64,000 bases of DNA, from NCBI RefSeq assembly GCF_039545795.1, contig NZ_CP154260.1, forward strand, positions 5,771,001 through 5,835,000, given 5' to 3'. A program made the translations under genes and the position numbers. How positions within the stretch are numbered: the stretch's first letter is position 1; each line of letters begins with the position of its first letter. This DNA is from Chitinophaga niabensis (GTDB lineage Bacteria; Bacteroidota; Bacteroidia; Chitinophagales; Chitinophagaceae). Below are positions 9,741 to 17,158 of this stretch, piece by piece. A model generated the notes under the pieces. That model was not told where the DNA came from and searched no databases. It saw only the letters and a list, made by a program, of their open reading frames with translations.

Positions 9741-11330
9741 ATGAAGCAATTCATCCCGATGGCCGCAGCACTGCTGCTCGCTATCCCCTCACTTGCACAG
9801 GAAAAAACTCCAGTGATTGTTCCGTATCATTCCCAGAATATACGGGAATTATATCTCGATTCAGTTAATCATCATACCGCTTTCAAAACCATCCTCCACG
9901 AGGATACCAGCGCCATGTACACAAACACTGATACAACTAAACGCAGCTGGTTCCATCGCAAACTCTTCAAGGAACATCTTTTTGAATTCCGTGAACCGGA
10001 CTTTAACGTGTTTGTAGATTTTATGCCGGATTTCCAAATCGGCAGAAGTAACAGAGATAAAACATTATGGTTGAATACCCGTGGCGCAAGGGTACAGGCT
10101 AACATTGGAAAGAATTTCTATTTTGAAACTTCTTTCTATGAGAACCAGGGTGTATTTCCTGTATACATCGATAGCTTTGTAGCAAAACGAAGGGTAATAC
10201 CCGGTCAGGGAGAAATAAAATATAGTGACAGGCTCGGTAAAAGCTATGATTTCGCCTATGTTAATGCACTGCTTTCATACAGGCCAAGCAAATATCTGAG
10301 CTTTACTTTGGGTTACGGTAACAATAATTTTATTGGAGATGGATATCGCTCCCTCCTATTATCCGATATCGGATTTAGTTATCCATATCTCAAAATAACA
10401 GGTACCCTTGGGCAATTCCAGTATACCTCTATGTGGGCGCAATTCATGGACCTTTCCAGTAAAAGCTTTGTGCAGGCGCAGGCTGAAGTAGGTTATGCAA
10501 AAAAATGGGGCGTATTCCATTTCCTGGACTGGAACGCATCTAAAAAATTAACCATCGGATTATTTGATGCCGTTATCTGGCCAGATTCCGACTCCGCCGG
10601 CCGTAAAAGAGGTTTTGACTGGACATACATGAATCCAATCATCTTCCTACGCCCTGCTGAATATTCTGCAGGTTCTTCAGATAATGCCATGGTAGGAATG
10701 AACATTAAATACAAACTTCTCCCCAAAACAACACTCTATGGCCAGCTCATGCTGGATGAATTCAAGCTGAAAGAAATATTCAAGGGTGACGGATGGTGGG
10801 CCAATAAATGGTCTACACAACTGGGATTCCGCACGTTCGACCTATTTAAAGTGCCTGAACTGGACCTCCAGGGAGAATTGAATATAGTAAGGCCATATAC
10901 TTATTCCTTCCGGAATACACAAGGTAATTATGCACACTATAACCAATCACTCGCACATCCAATGGGTTCCAACTTCAAAGAAGTATTAGGCATCGCATCC
11001 TATACTTATAAACGCTGGTTTGTAAGAGGGCAGCTGACTTTTGCTCAATACGGCCTGGACCCGGATAATCAAACGAATTATGGCCAGGACATATTTAAAT
11101 CCTACGAAACCCGCGCAAAAGAATATGATAACAAAATAGGACAGGGCCTGAAAACTGATTTCTTCTACGGCCAGGGATCCATTGCCTATGTGCTCAATCC
11201 TAAATATAATTTGCGGTTGGAAGTATCCGCGGCCAGGCGCCAGGAAAGCAACAGCCTCGAAACAAAAAGAGAATTCATCTTTTCATTCGGATTCCGAAGT
11301 TCTTTCCGTCAACTATATTATGATTTTTAA
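9741..11330 (+). CDS. RemB/Wzi-like outer-membrane beta-barrel protein
   Basis: A 529-residue exported protein with a signal peptide (residues 1-19, cleavage after SLAQ). The rest alternates aromatic and polar residues as in a beta-barrel and ends in ...YYDF with a terminal Phe, the outer-membrane insertion signal. The stretch NNFIGDGYRSLLLSDIGF is characteristic of the Wzi/RemB group: Wzi helps attach capsule to the outer membrane, and RemB is linked to gliding motility in flavobacteria. Being next to a surface-polysaccharide cluster favours a role in surface-glycan attachment. Which of the two roles applies cannot be decided. Confidence 0.75.
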   Translation: MKQFIPMAAALLLAIPSLAQEKTPVIVPYHSQNIRELYLDSVNHHTAFKTILHEDTSAMYTNTDTTKRSWFHRKLFKEHLFEFREPDFNVFVDFMPDFQIGRSNRDKTLWLNTRGARVQANIGKNFYFETSFYENQGVFPVYIDSFVAKRRVIPGQGEIKYSDRLGKSYDFAYVNALLSYRPSKYLSFTLGYGNNNFIGDGYRSLLLSDIGFSYPYLKITGTLGQFQYTSMWAQFMDLSSKSFVQAQAEVGYAKKWGVFHFLDWNASKKLTIGLFDAVIWPDSDSAGRKRGFDWTYMNPIIFLRPAEYSAGSSDNAMVGMNIKYKLLPKTTLYGQLMLDEFKLKEIFKGDGWWANKWSTQLGFRTFDLFKVPELDLQGELNIVRPYTYSFRNTQGNYAHYNQSLAHPMGSNFKEVLGIASYTYKRWFVRGQLTFAQYGLDPDNQTNYGQDIFKSYETRAKEYDNKIGQGLKTDFFYGQGSIAYVLNPKYNLRLEVSAARRQESNSLETKREFIFSFGFRSSFRQLYYDF

Positions 11331-11470
11331 TCACTTCTCATACAAATAGTCCATAAGCGGAGACAAACAACAGTAATCCCCTGCCCAAAAATCCCACGAA
11401 TGTATGGTGTAACACCTACACTAATTTTTCGTAAATTAGTAACATCGAGGGAATTTTAAATTAATATACT

Positions 11471-11569
11471 ATGGCGGGGCTAATTCCACATTTCGCATCC
11501 ATGATCATTCTGATCGTAACCTGTCTGGCTATTTCCAAGGTTATGAGAAAAGTTGAAAACGTGAACTGA
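11471..11569 (+). CDS. Possible 32-residue single-span membrane protein
   Basis: An ATG-initiated frame of 32 codons that encodes a nine-residue lead, a hydrophobic core (SMIILIVTCLAIS) and a short charged tail (KVMRKVEN). The shape is that of a small inner-membrane regulatory or subunit peptide with the tail in the cytosol. TAAATTAG about 37 bp upstream is a one-mismatch match to the -7 consensus, and a hairpin terminator follows at 11642, so a free-standing transcript of about 230 nt is plausible. No homologue is recognised. Confidence 0.4.
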   Translation: MAGLIPHFASMIILIVTCLAISKVMRKVENVN

Positions 11570-11641
11570 TCTAATTATTTAGCGCCAATGCGCGCTATGC
11601 CATCTTAAGCGCCCAGGCGCTGCACTTTATTAACCAAAACA

Positions 11642-11672
11642 AACGCCTCCTGACCAGGGGCGTTTTATTTTT
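11642..11672 (+). terminator. Rho-independent terminator
   Basis: An eight-pair stem beginning AACGCC and closing GGCGTT, with a seven-base loop, followed by TTATTTTT. It would end the short + strand transcript carrying the 32-residue ORF. A further small hairpin (AGCGCC-CA-GGCGCT) lies just upstream at 11608-11621. Confidence 0.7.
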
Positions 11673-11737
11673 GCACTTAACGCACATGATACAAACAAAT
11701 ACATCTCCCTTTCAGAAACAGAGAAATATCCTCCCAT

Positions 11738-11775
11738 ACAAAAAAACAAACGCCTCCCAATCTCAGGGGAGGCGT
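11738..11775 (-). terminator. Rho-independent terminator on the minus strand
   Basis: A nine-pair perfect stem (GGGAGGCGT with its complement ACGCCTCCC at 11750-11775), an eight-base loop, and on the minus strand the tail TTGTTTTTTTG. No large minus-strand gene precedes it, so it implies a short minus-strand transcript starting somewhere between about 12.05 and 11.8 kb. Confidence 0.7.
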
Positions 11776-11920
11776 CTTATCCTTCAGGAAATAAGGGGAT
11801 ACCATACATGGATAAAGGCCGTGTCTAAAGGGGGGCAAATTCATGGAATGAAGTGCATCCTCCTTCCAATTCCCGGCCTATCAATATCACAGGAAGCATA
11901 CACGCAATCTGCATTACGTT

Positions 11921-11998
11921 TCAGCTTTTATATCTATTAAGAATTTTTTGGATATTCAAATAAGGTTCGTCTTTGTAGCTCAATCCTTCAGTATTCAT
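11921..11998 (-). CDS. Possible 25-residue micro-ORF
   Basis: An ATG-started frame of 25 codons encoding a charged, non-membrane peptide that begins MNTEGLSYKDE and ends NRYKS. It is the only ATG frame of any length on the short minus-strand transcript implied by the terminator at 11738-11775. The promoter is not convincing, and the region may act as RNA rather than be translated. Confidence 0.2.
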   Translation of the reverse strand: MNTEGLSYKDEPYLNIQKILNRYKS

Positions 11999-12089
11999 AG
12001 TATACGGTCCTCTGATAATTTTCCTTTATGAATATACGAAAAAATAATTGAAAAAACCCATTTTTCACAAAACAGGTTAACTTCGCACC

Positions 12090-13979
12090 ATGCATTATGT
12101 AACGGTGGAAGGGTTGACCAAATCTTACGGTATCACCCCCCTTTTTGAGAATATTTCTTTTCATATTGAAGAAGGTGATAAAATAGCCCTGGTGGCCCTC
12201 AATGGCACAGGCAAATCTACGCTCCTCAGGATCCTTTCCGGTAAAGAAACCTATGATGACGGTAAAGTATGGATCCATAAAGGCGTTACGGTTGTTATGC
12301 TGGAACAGACCCATAACTTCAACCTGGACAAATCCATTATTGAAAATATCTTCGATCATTCACATCCCATCCTCAACGCTATCAAGGAATATGAGCTCCT
12401 TACAGACGATGATGCGGAACCAGATATGGACGCCCTCACGGACGCCATCGCCAAAATGGACGATCTCAACGCCTGGCACTTTGATGCCAAAGTGAAACAG
12501 ATCCTCGGCAAACTGAATATCCACCACCTGGAACAACCCGTAGGCAAACTCTCCGGCGGCCAGCAAAAAAGGGTATCTCTCGCCAAAGTGCTGATAGACA
12601 TAGGATTTGAACACCAGCACACCCTCCTTATCATGGATGAGCCTACCAACCATCTGGATGTTAGCATGATAGAATGGCTGGAAAACTACCTGGACCAGGA
12701 AAAAGTAACCCTGCTCCTCGTAACGCACGACCGCTATTTCCTGGATAATGTATGTAATGAGATCCTGGAACTGGACAATAGCATCCTCTATACTTACAAA
12801 GGAGACTACGCCAACTACCTGGAAAAGAAGGCGGCCAGAGAGGAAATGGACAAAGCCAGTACAGAAAAAGCACGCAACACCTACCGCAAGGAACTGGAAT
12901 GGATGCGCAAACAGCCCAAAGCCCGTACCACCAAATCCAAATCCCGCCAGGACGCTTTTTACGAAGTACAGGAAAGAGCCGCCAAACGCATAGAACAGCA
13001 ACAGCTGGAGCTCAACGTAAAAATGACCCGCCTGGGCGGAAAAATATTAGAACTCAAGAAAGTGAACAAAGCCTATGGCGATCTCCAGATCCTCAAAGGC
13101 TTCGATTATACCTTCAAAAAAGGAGAACGCATTGGCGTGGTAGGAAAGAATGGCGTAGGCAAATCCACCTTTCTGAATATGCTGCTGGGCACAGAACAAG
13201 CGGATTCCGGAAAGATCAACGTAGGAGAAACAGTTGTATTTGGAAATTACAACCAGTCCGGCCTCCTTATAAAGGAAGACATGCGCATCATTGAGTTCGT
13301 AAAGAACATCGCCGAAAACTTCCCCCTGGCAGATGGCACAAAAGTAAGCGCCGCTAAATTCCTGGAACTGTTCCTCTTCCCCCCGGAAAAACAATACACA
13401 TATATCTCTAAGCTCAGCGGTGGAGAAAAACGCCGCCTGCATTTATTATCCATATTGTTCCGCAATCCCAACTTCCTGGTATTGGATGAACCCACCAACG
13501 ATCTGGACCTGCCGACCCTGAACATCCTGGAAGATTTCCTGCAAAACTACCAGGGCTGTATCATCATCGTGAGCCATGATAGGTACTTTATGGACAAACT
13601 CGTAGATCACCTCTTTGTATTTGAGGGAGATGGTGTAGTGCGGGACTTCCCCGGCAACTATTCCCAATACCGCGAATGGGAAAGGGACCAGGAAAAGATT
13701 AAAACCATCGAGCCACCCAAACCAGCCGCTGCCGCTGCACCACCACCACCAGCAACAACAGCAGCACCAGCCCGTAAGCTCTCCTTCAAAGAAAAGCATG
13801 AACTGGAAACTTTAGATAAAGAGATCGCCGCCCTCGAAAAAGAGAAAGCCGAACTGGATACCAAACTCGCAGACGGCAGCATCCCTTACAGCGAGATCGA
13901 AAAAGCCTCCCTGCGTATAGGAGAAGTGATCAGGTTATTAGATGAAAAAGGCATGCGCTGGCTGGAGCTGAGTGAGTAG
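12090..13979 (+). CDS. ABC-F family ATPase (Uup-like)
   Basis: A soluble 629-residue protein with two ABC domains and no membrane segments. Domain 1 has a Walker A ALNGTGKST (residues 36-44; the usual first Gly is Ala), signature LSGGQQKR and Walker B LLIMDEPTNHLD. Domain 2 has GKNGVGKST, LSGGEKRR and FLVLDEPTNDLD. Between them is the charged linker of ABC-F proteins. A Pro/Ala-rich stretch (PKPAAAAAPPPP) and a C-terminal coiled coil (about residues 570-625) match Uup. ABC-F proteins act on the ribosome or, for Uup, on branched DNA and ribosome assembly. The start gives the expected N-terminal strand. Confidence 0.93.
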   Translation: MHYVTVEGLTKSYGITPLFENISFHIEEGDKIALVALNGTGKSTLLRILSGKETYDDGKVWIHKGVTVVMLEQTHNFNLDKSIIENIFDHSHPILNAIKEYELLTDDDAEPDMDALTDAIAKMDDLNAWHFDAKVKQILGKLNIHHLEQPVGKLSGGQQKRVSLAKVLIDIGFEHQHTLLIMDEPTNHLDVSMIEWLENYLDQEKVTLLLVTHDRYFLDNVCNEILELDNSILYTYKGDYANYLEKKAAREEMDKASTEKARNTYRKELEWMRKQPKARTTKSKSRQDAFYEVQERAAKRIEQQQLELNVKMTRLGGKILELKKVNKAYGDLQILKGFDYTFKKGERIGVVGKNGVGKSTFLNMLLGTEQADSGKINVGETVVFGNYNQSGLLIKEDMRIIEFVKNIAENFPLADGTKVSAAKFLELFLFPPEKQYTYISKLSGGEKRRLHLLSILFRNPNFLVLDEPTNDLDLPTLNILEDFLQNYQGCIIIVSHDRYFMDKLVDHLFVFEGDGVVRDFPGNYSQYREWERDQEKIKTIEPPKPAAAAAPPPPATTAAPARKLSFKEKHELETLDKEIAALEKEKAELDTKLADGSIPYSEIEKASLRIGEVIRLLDEKGMRWLELSE

Positions 13980-14006
13980 AAAGGATTGAACACTCCCAAA
14001 AAGAGT

Positions 14007-14144
14007 CCTCTCCTCCAAAAAAAACACCGCCTTACTTGGATGAAAAGGCAAGCAAAGCCTCTTCCTCCAACAAAAAGCACTACCATACTGGATGAAAAAG
14101 GCAAAAACAGCCACCTTCCTCCAAAAAGAAAAAAAACACCGCCC
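14007..14144. repeat. Degenerate tandem repeat, about 52 bp unit, 2.5 copies
   Basis: The box TCCTCCAA recurs at 14011, 14063 and 14117, followed in each unit by an A-rich run and CACC/CACT. GGATGAAAA recurs at 14038 and 14090. The unit length is thus 52-54 bp. The repeat lies in the 272-bp gap after the ABC-F gene. No coding potential is apparent. Confidence 0.55.
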
Positions 14145-14189
14145 TCTGCTGCGCGGCAAAACCACAGCCCCTCACACAGAAGTAAATCA

Positions 14190-14239
14190 GGTTTATCCCT
14201 AACAGCTAATTCAAATTTTATTAGCTTTAGAGATAAACC
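14190..14239. repeat. Imperfect 20-bp inverted repeat just before the acyltransferase gene
   Basis: Arms GGTTTATC...AGCTAAT (14190-14210) and ATTAGCT...GATAAACC (14220-14239) pair with one bulge and one mismatch around a nine-base loop. The right arm contains TAGCTTTA, a near match to a -7 element, only 12 bp before the next start codon. The repeat may be an operator over the promoter or a 5' hairpin. It lacks a T-run, so a terminator is unlikely. Confidence 0.6.
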
Positions 14240-14251
14240 CGACCTTACTAT

Positions 14252-15373
14252 ATGAACCAAAATCAGCGTTTCCTATCCCTGGATGTCTTCCGCGGCCTCA
14301 CCGTTGCCGGAATGATCCTGGTGAATAATCCCGGCAGCTGGAGTTACGTTTTACCGCCTTTAGCGCATGCCCAGTGGCATGGCTGCACGCCAACAGACCT
14401 CGTATTCCCTTTCTTCCTCTTCGCTGTAGGCAACGCCATGAGCTTTGCCATGAAGAAGTTCGAAACCATGAGCAACGCAGCCGTACTGGGAAAGATCTTC
14501 AAACGCACCTTCCTCATCTTCATTATAGGCGTACTACTCAGCTGGTTCCCCTTTATCAGGTATGACGGAGACGGCAACGTAGTATTCAAAACAATAGAAA
14601 AGCTCCGCATCTTTGGCGTACTGCAAAGGATCGCCTTATGTTATGGCATAGCCGCACTATTGATCCATTACCTCAAACCCAAAGGCGCCCTGATAGCCAC
14701 CAGCATCATATTATTGCTTTATTGGTGGATCATGTGGTATTACGGAGGCCCGGATCCTTACAGCCTGAACGATCACATAGGATTACAAATAGATAAACTG
14801 ATCATAGGCGAAGACCATATGTATAAAGGAGAAGGTGTACCATTTGAACCAGAAGGACTCTTAAGCACCCTCCCCGCCATCGGCAATGTGGTATTCGGTT
14901 ACCTGATAGGCCGCTTCATCCAGCAAAAAGGCAAAAACTACGAAATGCTCTACAAGCTCCTGGCCATAGGCGTCATCTTAGTAAGCCTCGGCCTGTTATG
15001 GGGTACCGTATTCCCCATCAACAAAAAGATCTGGACCAGCTCCTACACCCTTTACACAGTAGGCATCGCTACCATCATACTCACCGCATTGATCCATTTA
15101 ATAGAATTAGAAGGCTGGAAACGCGGCACTTACTTCTTCGAAGTCTTCGGCAAAAATCCTTTGTTCATTTATGTAATGTCCGGCGTACTCGTAAGGATTT
15201 ACGGCCTGATCAGGATCGGCGACCAGAACTTCTACGGCTGGCTCTACACCAACGTTTTCCAATCCACCTTAGGAAATTATGGCGGCTCCCTAGCCTTCGC
15301 CATCTTCCACGTTTTGCTATTCTGGCTCTTAGGCCTATGGATGGACAAAAAGAGAATATACATCAGAGTATAA
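14252..15373 (+). CDS. DUF5009/NagX-type membrane acyltransferase
   Basis: A 373-residue polytopic protein with about ten membrane segments. The start FLSLDVFRGLTVAGMILVNN and the block HAQWHGCTPTDLVFPFFLF are diagnostic of the heparan-alpha-glucosaminide N-acetyltransferase-like (NagX/DUF5009) family. Bacteroidota members are thought to acetylate or transport amino sugars at the inner membrane, with the His-Gly region near residue 45 as the likely active site. Neighbours give no pathway. A strong bidirectional terminator follows directly. The substrate is unknown. Confidence 0.85.
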   Translation: MNQNQRFLSLDVFRGLTVAGMILVNNPGSWSYVLPPLAHAQWHGCTPTDLVFPFFLFAVGNAMSFAMKKFETMSNAAVLGKIFKRTFLIFIIGVLLSWFPFIRYDGDGNVVFKTIEKLRIFGVLQRIALCYGIAALLIHYLKPKGALIATSIILLLYWWIMWYYGGPDPYSLNDHIGLQIDKLIIGEDHMYKGEGVPFEPEGLLSTLPAIGNVVFGYLIGRFIQQKGKNYEMLYKLLAIGVILVSLGLLWGTVFPINKKIWTSSYTLYTVGIATIILTALIHLIELEGWKRGTYFFEVFGKNPLFIYVMSGVLVRIYGLIRIGDQNFYGWLYTNVFQSTLGNYGGSLAFAIFHVLLFWLLGLWMDKKRIYIRV

Positions 15374-15406
15374 AAAAAGGCCTCAGTTTTTGACTGAGGC
15401 CTTTTT
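15374..15406. terminator. Bidirectional terminator
   Basis: A 13-pair stem (AAAAAGGCCTCAG and complement) with a seven-base loop and T-runs on both strands, starting right after the acyltransferase stop codon. Confidence 0.9.
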
Positions 15407-15454
15407 AAAAGGATTAAAGCGATAGGAGCAAAGTATACAAAGAGCATACCTCAC

Positions 15455-15495
15455 ATAGGCTCGACATAGGCTCAAGATAGGCTATTTGTATAGGC
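15455..15495. repeat. Four phased ATAGGC boxes
   Basis: ATAGGC occurs at 15455, 15466, 15477 and 15490, spaced 11, 11 and 13 bp, the first three inside an 11-bp repeat like ACATAGGCTCG. The spacing is close to one helical turn, so the boxes would face one side of the DNA. It could be a protein-binding array or a short tandem duplication. Confidence 0.6.
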
Positions 15496-15538
15496 AAACT
15501 ATACCCAAAACCCCAAAAAACCTATATCCTCAGAGCGG

Positions 15539-15633
15539 AAACAAGCATGTAAAATTTTTAAGCGAAAACTGCCCGTACAGCATCCTGTAATTATTGTCCC
15601 AGTTTTTTCGCTTAAAAATTTTACATGTTTGTT
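15539..15633. repeat. 32-bp near-perfect inverted repeat downstream of rtcB
   Basis: The left arm (15539-15571) and right arm (15600-15633) share GTAAAATTTTTAAGCG and flanks, differing by one base and a 2-base insertion. The 28-base loop carries its own small stem TACAG/CTGTA. The structure sits 15 bp after the rtcB stop codon. It could be an RNA 3' hairpin, a transcription barrier, or a miniature element; AGCGG occurs on both outer sides. Confidence 0.75.
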
Positions 15634-15648
15634 GCAGCGGAGGGGAGA

Positions 15649-17052
15649 TTAGTCTTCACGAGGCCCGGAACCATCCGCCATCCGCACAATCTTAGGATAA
15701 AACTTCCCCACCACATCCACAAGGTCAACCTGTGCCTTCATCACCTGGGCGATATCTTTGTAAGCCCCAGGCGCCTCATCCAACCCTCCACCAATCAATT
15801 TCACCTTCTGCTCAGAAAGCAACTTAGCCAACCCGGAAGCAGTAAAAGACTGCGTAGCCTTAGACCGGCTCATCTGCCGCCCCGCTCCATGAGAAGCAGA
15901 ATCCAAAGAAGCAGCCTCCCCACGCCCCCGGACAATAAACCCAGGCGCAGTCATGGATCCAGGAATAACTCCCAGCACCCCGGATCCCGCAGGTGTAGCT
16001 CCTTTCCGATGCACAATCAACTCCTCGCCGTTATGGGTCTCCTTCCAGGCAAAGTTGTGATGATTCTCCACCCGTGCAAGCAACGACCCTCCAACCGCCT
16101 TGATCAAACGTTTATGGATCTGATGATGACAAGCAGAAGCATAATCCCCCGCAAGGTTCATCGCAATCCAGTATTCCTGCCCCTCTTCAGTATCTAACCC
16201 CAACCATGCAAGGTGCTGCACCTCCCGTGGCAAAGTACAGATCTCCTGCGCCAGCTTAGTATAATACCCTGCAATCTGCGCCCCAAGCCCTCTTGACCCG
16301 GAGTGCGACAACAATCCCAAATACCGCCCCGGCGAAAGACCAGGAAGATCAGTAACATCCACCAGCCCCCATTCCACAAAGTGGTTACCGGAACCAGAAG
16401 TACTCAACTGCGCCACCGCCTTCGCATGCAAATGCCGCAACAACCCGATTTCAGAAAACGCCGGGTCTTCCAGCACCTCATCTTCCAGCATCTGTTTCCA
16501 CGAACCTCCGGCGCCAAACACAGTTCCATCTATTAACTCCCTTTTAAACACAGAAGCCTTTTTCTCCAATTCCGCGGAAGGAATATCCAGGATACTCAAA
16601 CACATCCGGCATCCAATGTCCACACCAACCCCATAAGGGATCACTGCATCACGAACAGCCAGCACACCTCCGATCGGCAATCCATAACCCTGATGCGCAT
16701 CCGGCATCAAAGCCCCTGCCGCTGTAACCGGCAATCGCATGGCATAATTCATCTGCCGGATCGCACCTTCCTCAATGAACTCGCTCCCATACACCGCATA
16801 ATCCGTCGGCGCAGGCAAAAGCGCAATCTCATCAGAAACGGGAACTATCAATTTCTCAGCAATCTTAGAAAGCTGTTCATTATTAATGAATGCAGCCGGT
16901 TCCTCCAGGATCTCTGAAAGCAATGCCAGTGCATCAGCAGAAGAATGATGTTTATAATATTGTTCCATCACAGTGATCGCAACACTGATCACCGGCCCTT
17001 CCGGGTATCCTATTTTACGTAGCTCTTTCCCAGTTAATTTTAACTTAGCCAT
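15649..17052 (-). CDS. rtcB: RNA-splicing ligase RtcB
   Basis: Joins RNA 2',3'-cyclic phosphate (or 3'-phosphate) ends to 5'-OH ends using GTP and Mn2+, acting in tRNA or rRNA repair. Diagnostic motifs: MPDAHQGYGLPIGG (residues 116-129), GVGVDIGCRM with metal ligands Asp145 and Cys148, HHNFAW, and SASHGAGR with His388 as the expected guanylylated residue. The length of 467 is normal. No archease gene is adjacent. An AAA ATPase lies 106 bp upstream on the same strand, and a hairpin stands 16 bp before the start codon. The ATG at 17052 gives a standard N-terminus. Confidence 0.95.
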   Translation of the reverse strand: MAKLKLTGKELRKIGYPEGPVISVAITVMEQYYKHHSSADALALLSEILEEPAAFINNEQLSKIAEKLIVPVSDEIALLPAPTDYAVYGSEFIEEGAIRQMNYAMRLPVTAAGALMPDAHQGYGLPIGGVLAVRDAVIPYGVGVDIGCRMCLSILDIPSAELEKKASVFKRELIDGTVFGAGGSWKQMLEDEVLEDPAFSEIGLLRHLHAKAVAQLSTSGSGNHFVEWGLVDVTDLPGLSPGRYLGLLSHSGSRGLGAQIAGYYTKLAQEICTLPREVQHLAWLGLDTEEGQEYWIAMNLAGDYASACHHQIHKRLIKAVGGSLLARVENHHNFAWKETHNGEELIVHRKGATPAGSGVLGVIPGSMTAPGFIVRGRGEAASLDSASHGAGRQMSRSKATQSFTASGLAKLLSEQKVKLIGGGLDEAPGAYKDIAQVMKAQVDLVDVVGKFYPKIVRMADGSGPRED

Positions 17053-17068
17053 ATTGTTATCTTACAAT

Positions 17069-17096
17069 GAGCAGACTGCTAAAATGCAGTCTGCTC
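17069..17096 (-). promoter_or_regulatory. 11-bp hairpin in front of rtcB
   Basis: A perfect stem GAGCAGACTGC with its complement and a six-base loop, ending 16 bp before the rtcB ATG on the minus strand. No T-run follows in the rtcB direction, so it may control rtcB translation or mRNA processing. On the + strand TGATGTTTTTT follows, which leaves open a terminator reading away from rtcB. Confidence 0.5.
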
Positions 17097-17158
17097 TGAT
17101 GTTTTTTATAATGATCCGCCTTGCTCGTTTTTCAATTGAACAGAGGCGTTCATCTTTC

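Noticed and set aside
12360..13001. Long antisense frames inside the ABC-F gene
   Set aside because: Mirror of a strongly conserved coding sequence; no own start signals or known domains.
15625..16197. Frame on the + strand opposite rtcB
   Set aside because: Pro/Arg/Ser/His-rich composition typical of an antisense shadow; rtcB is unambiguous.
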